Shown one piece after another: positions 23,001 through 35,000 of a DNA stretch of 64,000 bases. A program made the translations under genes and the position numbers. Positions within the stretch are counted from its first letter, which is position 1, and every line of letters begins with the position of its first letter. The stretch spans positions 5,749,040 through 5,813,039 of the forward strand of contig CM053275.1 of NCBI GenBank assembly GCA_028583415.1, written 5' to 3'. Under the pieces are notes generated by a model. That model searched no databases. It was not told the origin of the DNA and saw only the letters and a program-made list of their open reading frames with translations. Source of the DNA: Protea cynaroides (taxonomy: Eukaryota > Streptophyta > Magnoliopsida > Proteales > Proteaceae).

Positions 23001-26000
23001 TTGTCTGGTGCAAAATACCATTATCCGCCAGATAATGTTGAAACTCTCCATCCATGTATTCTCGACCATTATCACTCCTGAGAATCTTTAAAGAAGCTTG
23101 AAACTGAGTCTTAATCATTTGGTGAAACTGACGAAAGGACTGAAATACTTCACTTTTATTATGTAAGAGGTAAACCCAAGTGGTTTTAGAATAACAATCG
23201 ATAAATGTAACAAACCAACGGTGACCAGTAATGGAATTAGTTCTGGCTGGTCCCCAAACATCCAAATGAACTAGATGGAAGGCAGTACTACTGCGTTTAG
23301 AGGTAAGACTATACGAAGAACGAGTCTGCTTAGCTAGAATACAAGCTTCGCAAAAAAACTCGTCTCGTTTACATTTATTTGCTAAAGAGGGAAAAAGACT
23401 TGCTAAAACATTAAATGAGGGATGCCCGAGCCGTTGGTGCCATCGTTGGAGATCGGAGGATGCCGAATAGAGTTGATGTACTGGGCTTGGGGAAGCTGAA
23501 ACTGACCATGGGATACCTTCCTCAAGCAAATACAGACCACCCTGCATCTTACCACATCCAATCGTCCTCTCTGTTTCCAGATCCTGAAACAGACAATAAG
23601 AAGGAAAAAATGTCACTTTACAGTTTAGAGCAGAGGTAATACGACTAATAGACATAAGGTTGATATTAAATTTCGGAACATGAAGAACAGACTGCAAAGT
23701 TAGAGAATGAGTGCATTGGATGAAACCTTTCCCTGATACAAAGGAGAGTCCCATCCGCCACACGAACGTTATTAAGTTTAGGATTAGGGAAGTACTGATG
23801 AAAGAGGCTATGGTTACCGGTCATGTGGTCCGTGGCATCAGAGTCAATAATCCAAGGATTAGAGACCATTGACGCACAGTGTCCACTGAAACACATACCT
23901 GAATGGGCAAGGTGAGAACCTGGAGGGGTGGAAGTAGGAGCAATAACAGATGGCAGTCCGGAAGTAGCAACAGGGGGTGGCTGAAGCAAACGACCGAGTG
24001 CCTGAAGGATCTGATTGTCTTGCAGTGGAACTGTGGGATCAGCAACCTAATGAGCTTCAGTCTGATGTGCCTGGGAACCCTTAAAAGGCTTATTTTTTTG
24101 CATAAGTTTATCACGTCGCTTGGCTTCAAAGTCTGCTAGTTTCCCATGGAGTTTCCAGCATGTATCTTTAGTGTGCCAGAGTTTACCACAATGCTCACAT
24201 TTTATTGTATCTCTGGATGTTGCAGGGCCCTTAGGAGGTGTAGTAAATGTCTGGAGAGTAGACCTATCAGGAACAGAGGGTAATAACATAGTAGCTCTCC
24301 TTTGGTCTTCAAGTTGAACCATAGCATTTGCCTGCTTTAGAGTAGGGAAAGGATCCTTACTGAGGATTTGTGAGCGAATAGGATCAAGCTCAACATTCAA
24401 TCTTGCCAGAAAGGTATAGACTCTGTACTTTTCTTCCCGTTTCTTAAACAATGTAACATCTTCTTCACACTTGGCATGTATGGAGTCATAAAAATCAATG
24501 GCCTACCAATGACTCCTCAACTGAGTATAATATTGAGATACTGTCAACTTTTTTTGAGTAGTTTCATGAACCTTTTTTTGCAGAGCATAAATTAAGGCAT
24601 CATTCCTAACCTGGGAATATGTGTCCTTTGAAGACTTCCAGATCTGTGCAGCAGTATCCAATAAGAGGTATCCCTCGGCTATGGCAGGTTGCATGGAATT
24701 AAGGAGATATTGCATAACTAAAGAATTCTCAGCGTTCCATTTGTCTAGAGTAGCATCTTCAGTAATGGGCTTAGTTTTGGCTCCTGTGTGATAGCCAGAT
24801 AATCCTCGAGCAGTGATAGAAAATTGTGTGGCACGAGACCACATTAGATAGTTACCACCATCAAGTTTTGTGGTATTTGTTGGAATGGTGAAATTTTCCA
24901 TCTTATAAAAATCCATTCCAGCAGATGTTATATCAGAAGACATTGTAATCACAAGAAGAAATAATCTTGATTTGGTTATGTAAAAATAATTTCAAACAAA
25001 ACAATCAAGAATAATGTTGAAGTTTTTCCTTACATAACCAAACAGGTCCTTGTGGCAGAAACGTTAATAAGTCAAAAACTCAACCAGTGAAGGAGACTAT
25101 TAGTGGCAGAATTATAAATAATCAGAATTTAACAACTGTGGAGGAAACAAACAGACCTTTAAGATCCCTTAGGATAAAACTGGAAACAAATTATTTATTT
25201 AAGGGCAAATCTGGAAAGAAAGTTATAATATAACTTTACCCTTTCAAAACAATTAGGCAGTCTTCATCCTCACGACAGAAAAAAAATCGAAGCAGACAGC
25301 GGAAACCAGAGTTGGTTGAAGGAAGAAGAACTTCCTCAAATCAGGTCGGTTGGAGCTAAAACTTTGAGGGAAGATTGCTAACTCATATACCTACTGATTG
25401 CACATCATATTCAGTCAAATATGAAGCCAAAGGGATCATATCGAGTTCTAGGAATATGACCAGGCGGTAGTTGCAAGTTCAGCAGTGCTTCGAGGCTTGG
25501 TTCTTGCAGCATAGATGGTTTCACCAGGTAAGAACTTGGGATTCAAGTCGCCTAGGGTTAGGGAACTCTCCTTCAGAATTTCAGGGGAAAAGAAGAGGAG
25601 GTGAGGGAGATCGATGGGTTTATGTGGGGTTGAGGGTACCGCCCAGAACAAAGGGACGATAGTTCTAAGGCGGCTCTGATACCATGTTGAATCAGAAGAA
25701 AGGTGAGAGTTATTCTTCTCCCACTGTCCAGTTTTTATTTATAAGAAAGAGGTTACAAACTAAGAGACACTAGGAATCCTAGAAAGACTAGTAGTCTAAG
25801 TACTAAGGACATAAAGAGTTAGAGTCCTAGTTCACAAAGGAAACAAATAAACCAAAACACATCATATATGAGAGAGTCCTACTAAGGACGACATTCAACA
25901 GTTTCTTTCATAGTAGGACTTGAACTTAGAGAGTCCTAGATCTAGTTGGTTGCTAATTACAGTTTTTCTATAAATAAAGTTAGATTGGGGGAGAGGAGTC

Positions 26001-29000
26001 TATTCTCTTGGTTTTCTGGGATCTCTCTCTCTCTCTCTCCCCCTTTGATATTTTCAGTCTTCTCTATTCCTGGTTTCTATAGGGACATGGTATCAGAGCA
26101 GAATTTTGAGGATTATTCAAGGGATAATCCCTTGCTGGCATGTCTTTAAGAATTAAGTATTATTTTATTTTCTTTTCTCTGTTCTTACAGTAGAACAGTA
26201 ACTCGTTGTGTCAATTCTTCTTGCCGTATAGATCAAGTTATAAGAACTCAGAACTAATATTATTGATTGAACTAGATACTCCCATATTCGATTCCCCCTT
26301 GCTGTATAGATCGAGCTCAATTTATAAGAACTCATATCTAATTTTTTTTCTTCTTGGAATCGATACTGCATGCGCTAACAAATACGATAATAACAGGATG
26401 GGAGTTTCCTAATATATTATACCATGGAGGGTGAACACGTATCAGCTTTCCCACCTCGAGCTCCACATTGGCACATATTGTCGGGCTGAAGATGATTGTC
26501 TTTTCCCTTCTTCCATTATCCAAAATCTTTTGGGTGTTCTCTGCGTATTCATTTATCTACACAAGCAAGTTAAGCATGTCATCATCAAGCCAATCACCAC
26601 ACCAAAAAAAAAAGCATAACATTTAAGCACTACGCATGTACGTAGTGATCCTTTGTGATTCATATAACCGTGGTTTCCAAAGTCCCCATTAAGTCATCAA
26701 GAGGCTCTAAGTTATAGGGTGATTAATTGTTTCTCAACAATTATGAGTTGCCAAAAGGAGAAGCTTATTTAAATAGCTACATAGTTCTAATAGATCAACA
26801 TTTATACAATATATCCTAATTAAATCTCGACCTTCCTCATGGTAGGCCATCCTAGGTTTCTTAACAACAAAATAGAGCAACCAAGTATCTCTTAAGTTTT
26901 GTGTCAAAAGACATACACACCTCAGTGTTTTCACCAAGGGAACAATGACAAACTGTCAACTTGGCATCCAAGCACCTTGACAATATTTTTACATCAATGC
27001 ATCTCACTTTGTCTGAAAAAGAAAAAAAGGGGTCAATAGGAGTAAAACATAAGAATCAAGTTTTCTCCCACATCCACTGATGTAGGTTAACCTAGGGTCT
27101 CTAGTTTAACCTACTTTAACACAACGAACTAACACAAAGGTTTATGAAATAATTAACGAATGGATAGCATAGTTGTCAAGGCGACAAGGCAAGGCGTTCG
27201 GGGCCATCCTGGGCGCCTAGGCGCCGCCTACCTAGGCGACCAAGGCGTTCCCAGTATATTTTTTTTATTTCCTGCCTAGCCTAATAAATCTTGTGAAGAA
27301 AAAACAGGAAAAAAAAAATACACATAAGGCCCAAGGCGACCACCCACCCGGGCAAGGTTATAATGAGGGGCCTCCAAGGCGCCCTAAATTATTTTTGGCC
27401 GGATTGCCTAGGTTTGAGAATTGTTCCAGAGAGCCTGGGCGACCACCTTTTCAATACTAACAAGGCACCCTGGGGCCCAGGCCCTTGGATCAAGCCTAGA
27501 AGCCTAGGCGACTCCTTGACAACTATGATGGGTAGGGACTGTTATGGGCAGCAACTCACATGACATGCTTATGAGATTAGTATCATGATAACCACAAGTA
27601 AAGAATAGTATAAAACCAAGTAACATGATCAACTAAGTAATTATTAATTAGGTTTCATGTCATGTTCATAATAAACCATAGGTTAAGAAGTACTAATGTG
27701 CAAAAGATTTCAAAGCTCCTAAAACTAACAAGATTAAATGCCTAATGACTAGATAAACCTATGAACATGTAAAAACAACAACTTTCCAATAATTAAAGAG
27801 ACGAAATCCTAATAATAACATACTAAATATGAAGGCTCAGCTGTAACGATGCTATCAAAGTGGTTGTCTACGTTAGTAAGCACTAACTTGGTATTCACTA
27901 TGGCAGAAATTATGTAAATTAGAGTTACAACTCAATATGATGTACTAGAACAAAAACTAAATAACCCATCAGCAGGTTATCACTATGATACGCTTAACAA
28001 AAGGGTAACATAAAGGAGACGAATAAAGAATTAGGGGTTTATGGGTTGCCAATGTTGCAGTAGGGGGGGTCTTGGGTTAGTTCTCAATAACCAGAAATAA
28101 AACACAGCACAAAAGAGAAGAGGACAAGGGGTACTGCTGAGAGTAGTGCAAATAGTGATAAGGAATTCTGTACCAAGACAGAGAGGGATAGGAAGATAAG
28201 AGCGAAAAAAGGGGGAAGTGATCTATGGACAGATCAGCAAGGGGGGAGGGGAAGCGTACCTGAAGTGAGAGAAAGAATAGCAAAGAGGGATGGCTGCAGT
28301 ACCTGCAAAGAGAGAGAAGAGAGAGAGAGAGAGACGAGAAAGAGAGAGAGCCGAGAGCAATTTTCTGCTTTCTGTTGTTTTTCTGTCATCAATCATAATC
28401 TGAATTTCATTAATTAAAAAGAGCCTATGTAAGGCTTATAATCCTAATAACATTATGATTCTAAAATCCCAATAAAAATAAAGTCCTAAAACAACTCAAC
28501 TAATAGTTGTGGATCACATCTAGGGGGTGGGGTCCACACTTCTAAATAAAAGAAACAAACCCACATTAACATAAACACACGTCTAGGAGAGTGTGGGGTC
28601 CACAATAACATAAATAAAATAAACACATAAAAGAGTCCTAATACTAATGGACTACTGAAATAAAAAAAAGAGTCAAATAAAAAAGAGTCCTAATACTAAT
28701 CTACTAGGTGTCGATGTCCTCATATCATCCACCCACCCAAAAAAAAAACACACACATGCATAGGCACATCTATGGAGGCATGCAGTTGCAAAATTAATTT
28801 TCTGGTTGCTTTATAATAACTCATTCATCATAGTTCCATATCAACATGCTTCAAACTATAATGGCAAAAAAAATTCCAGGAAAACAGAAGTGGAAGCACT
28901 TTACTGGGTGAATGGACTCCTGTCTGTAACTGTTTCCAAAATTGTGTGTCTTTTTCCTTGTCAGTCTGCATAACATGCAACAACCTTGCATGGTATCCAG

Positions 29001-32000
29001 TTCTGCACAATTTGATAGTAAACAAGTACACTAGAATTAGAACTCCATGTTCTTTACTTCAATTGGGATTAGCTATCAGTAAAAACTAGAGGTGAGTGAC
29101 AAGAAATCTGACCCTATCTGTTTAGATGTTGTGAAGAGGATCTCCCTATTATTTGCAGCTGCAGCACTTAAAGCTTCATGGAATTGATCTGCCACTGTCC
29201 GCACCCTCATTTCCAGGGTAAAAGGTTTTACCTGATTTTGATCACTGTCCTGAATAAGGAGTTGCATCATGTATTAATCGACCATAAGGAACGATATATG
29301 CTGATAATAAAATGAAAAATAGAGTCAATGAAAGTCAAAGAATAAATTTTATTGTGAGAGATCACCTCATCCTCACTTGATGTTCCGTTACCAATGGTTT
29401 CAGGGGAGTCTTTTTTGTCAAGGTTTCTATTATCCAAAGTTGATATATTTCTCTTTGCGCTGCCCTCTAATCTCCTTCCTTTTGTCTTACCATTCTGCAG
29501 TAAAAGCTCAACCAAACTAAGAGAATTGCATATGTAGGGGTGGCACTTTGTCAGTCTGGATTTTAGTTTGTCAGGTTGGGCACTAAATGTAATGGCTGAC
29601 TGTTGAATCTGGAATCAATCTGAATCAAAACCTTGTTTGGATTAGACACCCAGGGCATAGAAAAGAAGGCAGAGTAGTGGGCCTTAGTGAGGGGGAGGAT
29701 ACAAGAGATTCTATTTCACTTGTGTGGATTGGGCTACCTCAGTAAAAAAATCACAATCCTGGCCCTTTCTGCATTCAAAACAGGTCAAGCTAGCTAAACC
29801 ATAGCTTTTTAGGGTGGAATGAGAAGGTTCACCATTGAAGCTAAGAACTACATCCTCTATGAAATTTTTTTTCTTGGAAGAAGGGGGGTGATAAAGTTAC
29901 TGGTCAAAGTCAAAAGGCAGATTACCTTTGAGGCCCCAGTTGCATTTCCATTCTTGTCCTGAAAACCTTCTAGAAGTTCGGCCACTGAAGGCTCCAAATG
30001 TCTGTTCCCAGCATCTAATGAGTTAGCATGCCATTTATGAACATCAGACTGTTTTTTCTTTTTCTCCTGAAGATTCTCCAAAAGCTCAGTCATTGAATGG
30101 TCTATAGACTTGTGCTCAAGAGTTCCAACTCCCACAGGTAGCTGAGAAACCATGGATGATTTGTCACATCCATCTTTCACTATATATGGCAACGATGTTT
30201 CTTCCATATGTGATTGGTAACGAAAAGAAAACCTGGGCTTAGTTTTGCCTCGGCTTCCTGAAGCAGCTGATTGTCAAATGGCTAGCAGAATATTAGAGTT
30301 GTAAAACAGGGAACCTCATATCATGTAGTTTGCTAAAGAAATAGAAGGATTATTATTTTGTAAACCATAGGTAACACTAGTGTCGTTAGCCCTTTTGGCC
30401 CACTAAAAAACCATGTCCAACAGAAGATCATTTCTTCAACCATGTTAGTCAAAAGGCTAACTCAACGTGTTTGTATGTTGTAAGTTGTAACTACACCTAT
30501 CTGCACCAAGATTCTCATCTAACATTTTAATGTAATCAGCACACCGTATATAGACAAAGAGTATATCTCAAGAATTTTTTTAACTCCGTGGGTGCTTAAG
30601 AGTCAGGTAGTCAATTCACAATGCTTAAAGCATATAGAGAAGATGGAGTCTGATGAGATCATCTCTGTTATTGTTAACCATTATGCATGAATCATTCCGA
30701 GAAATAGCTAATATGATTAAGCATTAGATAGCTAATGAAACTTGCTTAAGGCTTTGTAGCACTGGGTTAAGGCAATGTCACATGCAAATAAAAAGATAAT
30801 ATGCAAAAAAGGGGAATAACAAACAAAAGTGGGATATGATCACATGATCCACATAAGAAATCTTATGAATGAGACAATAACAGTAAAACAAGAAAGAGGG
30901 AGGGGGAGGCACTTATGGGAATCACCTGATTGATAAGATAGAATACAAATATAAAATGATAGGCCAACTCCTCATGAATTGACAGGAAAAGGAAAAATAC
31001 CTTTTGAGATTTTCCTTGCATCAGAATGGACCATATAGGATGAGGAGCTTCCAGTGTTTTCATGTAAATATTCTAATTCCTTGGCTTCTTTAAGAACTGA
31101 GTACCACGTGCATGTTTCATCTTGGTTTTCAGTCTCGAAGACACGTAGATGATCATTTTTTACCTTGACCGCCCCAGAAATGGCAGGAAATTTTGAGCCC
31201 ATAGTGTTCTCCTTTCCCAAAAGAAATACAACTCTATTAGGGTCTTGAAGAAGAGAGTACAGAGAGTTAAAAAAATATAATGCCAGCTTGCAAAAGTTGG
31301 TAAAAATTGGGATACATGTAACTGGACAAGTTGGCTAGTTGGACATCCAGCCAAGCTTCTATGCATGGCCCAAATCCTCCCTAGTTGAAGCTAAGAATTA
31401 CCACCTCTATGATTTTTTTTCTTGGAAGAGGGGGTAGGGGTTACTGGTCAAAGTCAAAAAGCAGATCACCTTTGAGGCCCCAGTTGCATTGTGATTCTTG
31501 TCCTGAGAACCTTCTAGAAGTTTGGCCATTGAAGGCTCCAAACGTCTGTTCCCAACATCTAATGAGTTAGCAGGCCATTTATGAACATCAGACTGTTTTT
31601 TCTGTTTCTCCTGAAGATTCTCCAAAAGCTCAGTCATTGAATGGTCTATAGACTTGTTCTCAAGAGTTCCTACTCCCACATGTAGTTGAGAAAGCATGGA
31701 TGATTTGTCACATCCATCTTTCACTATATAAGGCAACGATGTTTCTTTCATATGTGAGTGGTCACGAAAAGAAAACCTGGGCTTAGCTTTGCCTTGGCTT
31801 CCTGAAGCAGCTGATTGTCAAATGGCTAACAAAATATTAGAGTTGTAAAACAGGGAACCTCATATCATGCAGTTGGTTGAAAAAATAGAGGAATTATTAT
31901 TTTGTAAACCATAGGTACACTAGTATCATTAGCTCTTTTGGTTCACCAAAAAATCAAGTCCAACAGAAGATCAGTTTTTCCACCATGTCAGTCAAAAGGC

Positions 32001-35000
32001 TAACTCAACATGTTTGTAAGTTGTAACTACATCTATATGCACCAAGATTCTCATCTAACATTTATATGTACCCAGCACACCTGTATATAGACAAAGAGTA
32101 TATCTCAAGAATTTTTTAACTCCAATGGTGCTTAAGTGTCTGGTAGTCAAAATTCACTAGGCTTAAAGCATTTAGAAGATGGAGTCTGATAAGATCACCT
32201 CTGTTGTTGTTAAACCATTATGTATGAATCATTCCAAGAAATAGCTAATACGATTAAGCATTAGATAGCTAATGAAACTTGCCAAAGGCTTTATAGCACT
32301 GGGTTAAGGCAATGTCACATGCAAATAAAAAGATAATATGCAGAAAAAGGGAATAACATACAAAAGTGGGATATGATCACATGATCCACATAAGAAATCT
32401 TATGAATGAGACAATAACAGTAAAACAAGAAAGAGGGAGGGGGAGGCACTTATGGGAATCACCTGATTGATAAGATAGAATACAAATATAAAATGATAGG
32501 CCAACTCATTGAATTGACAGGAAAAGGAAAAATACCTTTTGAGATTTTCCTTGCATCAGAATGGACCATATAGGATGAGGAGCTTCCAGTGTTTTCATGT
32601 AAATATTCTAATTCTTTGGTTTCTTTAAGAACTGAAGACCACATGCATGTTTCATCTTGGTTTTCAGTCTCTAAGACATGTAGATGATCATTTTTGAACT
32701 TGACCGCCCCAGAAAAGGCAGGAAATTTTGAGCCCATATTGTCATCCTTTTCAGAAAGAAAGACAACTCTATTAGGGTCTTGAAGAAGAGAGTACAGAGA
32801 GTTAAAAAAATATAATGCCAGCTTGCAAAAGTTGGTAAAAATTGGGATACATGTAACTGGACAAGTTCGCTAGTTGGTCATCCAGCCAAACTTCTATGCA
32901 TGGTTCAAAACCTCCCAAGTTGAAGCTTATTTGGCACCCCTAAAAACGTCAACATGTTGTTCACGCCCTGATCTAATCACATGGGTAAGTTTAGAGACCA
33001 AGAAAAACCTCAGGCTTTGTCATTTGGACAAAAGGATCATGATAGAGGACCCCTCAATTATAGCATCGGATTATCAGATGCAAAGAAGACACCAAGATAC
33101 AACAACATATGTAACAAATGAAATATATGTTATGACAACGTAAGATGATCTGAACCTTATGGGAAGGAAAGTGATACAAATCAATGGAAATGAAGAGATT
33201 CATTATTGTGAATATATTTTTTCAAGTTTTTGCCAAAAACATCATCCATACCATGTGGCTATAGCAACATTTCATCTCCCACCATAAGCTGCTGAGACAC
33301 ACATAAAGCTAGGCATTTTGTCAAATCCAATCTCTATATTTCAACCATATGCAGGTAAGAGATGTTCAGTCACTGGACAATATATTGTCCTGTTAGTCAT
33401 TAAGTCCAACCAAAAAACCAAATTACGCCAAATACTGAGATATATAGCACAATTATGGATCAGCAATCCTAGATGAACATTTCATATTATTTAGAAATAA
33501 GCACATTCCACGGTCTGATTATAATAAGAACAGTTACATACATAAAAAACAGCTGAAGCATGAAATAAAAAGTAAAATATGACATCGAAAGCGTTTTCAA
33601 TTTTCCAACAGTAAAGGGTTATATTAGGATGAGGAACTGACAAGCACACATGACTTTTTAGCTCAATTTATTGAGTTATATCCAGTTAATAATTAGGAGT
33701 TAGCAGGGAAATCTTTTGACTGAAGCTATTCTATGGATAATGAAGAGTTACGCGTCATTCTAATAATTTACCTCATCATCAGATATCATTTCCTTGTCAG
33801 AATTGGTCATGAAAATTCTCCTTGCATTGTAAATGAAGTTATCATTCCCATTGTGTAAAAGAGGCATTTCAATCTCGTTATTGCCAGAGAGTCCCATCTG
33901 TTTTAAAGCAATGTAACGCACACAATCATTTCTCTCTAGAAGAATCAACGTTATGTTAAAATCATGGCATATGGTTCAATTAACGAAATGGCCCAAGTAA
34001 TTTCAGGTCTTTTCCCCAATTAGATCCAATTCAAGGGCACCCACACCTGAAAAGTATTGGTTTGATGACAGACAAGTAAAGGAAGTGACTGGTAATTTGA
34101 AGGTGACTAACTAAGCTGACTGGAAAACACAAAAACATATGATCCCATCAATTAACGAAATGCCCCACGTAATTTTCAGGTCTTTTCCCCAATTAGATCC
34201 AATTCAAGGGCACTAACACCTGAAAAGTATTGGCTTGATGACAGACAAGTAAAGGAAGTGACTGGTAATTTGAAGGTGACTAACTAAGCTGAGTGGAAAT
34301 CACAAAAACATATGATCCCATCAATTAACGAAATGCCCCAAGTAATTTTCAGGTCTTTTCCCCAATTAGATCCAATTCAAGGGCACCAACACCCGAAAAG
34401 TATTGGCTTGATGACAGACAAGTAAAGGAAGTGACTGGTAATTTGAAGGTGACTAACTAAGCTGAGTTGAAATCACAAAAACATATGATCCCATCCAGTT
34501 AGCAAGCCCATACAACTAGGCAGCTATTATAGCTATTAATCAAACAAAAATTAATGATCTTTATTTTTTGTTAATAACAAAAAATATGTTAGGTTTAGTT
34601 AATTTCCATCAAAGTGTTGAACAGTTATTCTAGAGAGCCTAGCTACAGTTGACATAACAAAAGCTCTATCCCATGATAAGGTACAAGTGTTTAGAAACCT
34701 TGCACTTCATGAGAATCCAATTTGAAGTGAAACTGAAAAAATGGGGATTGCACTCAACCGATTAGCAGATCCAAAAAATTGGAGCTCTTGAGGTGTTTGA
34801 AACCCGTAAACTATCTAGAAAGAGAGACAGGTAAACTGGTTTTCTAAGTATTTCAATGGATCATTAACCGCCCTGAAACTATAAATAGAGCTGGGTAATT
34901 TGAAATTGTGTCGAACACTCTGACCTTCTGTCTGGGTCCACAAAAAGATTCATGGTTGAAGTCTTCATCGTAATCTGCAGATCAACAAAGCAAGATACGA

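Larger units (their letters stand above)
20373..25900 (-). mobile_element. Copia LTR retrotransposon, nearly full length, disabled
   Basis: 5528 bp, minus orientation, inserted in the last intron of the unknown gene, which is transcribed in the same direction. LTRs are 216 bp each (20373-20588 and 25685-25900), TGTTGAAT...ATTCAACA, differing at four positions (about 98% identical), so the insertion is recent. Target duplication GTTTC at 20368-20372 and 25901-25905. The primer-binding site for initiator-Met tRNA (minus strand TGGTATCAGAG) abuts the 5' LTR at about 25673-25684. The polypurine tract CTTGAGGGGGAG precedes the 3' LTR at about 20589-20600. Domain order gag-PR-INT-RT-RH is that of copia. 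Confidence 0.97.
20237..26381. mobile_element. Older interrupted element bracketed by a perfect 20-bp inverted repeat
   Basis: TTGTTAGCGCATGCAGTATC at 20237-20256 and its exact reverse complement at 26362-26381 bracket the copia insertion. Removing the copia leaves about 610 bp. The right part carries LTR-like features: a TATA-like TCTATAAATAAAG (about 25967), a CT-rich leader, and at 26089 a tRNA-iMet primer-binding site, TGGTATCAGAGC, just after GGGACA. It may be a degraded LTR element in plus orientation that the copia entered later. Flanking target duplications are not convincing. Confidence 0.5.

Noticed and set aside
28828..28904. End of the unknown gene at the stop at 28828
   Set aside because: A good donor upstream of it joins in phase to three more exons with conserved wording, so the stop lies in an intron.
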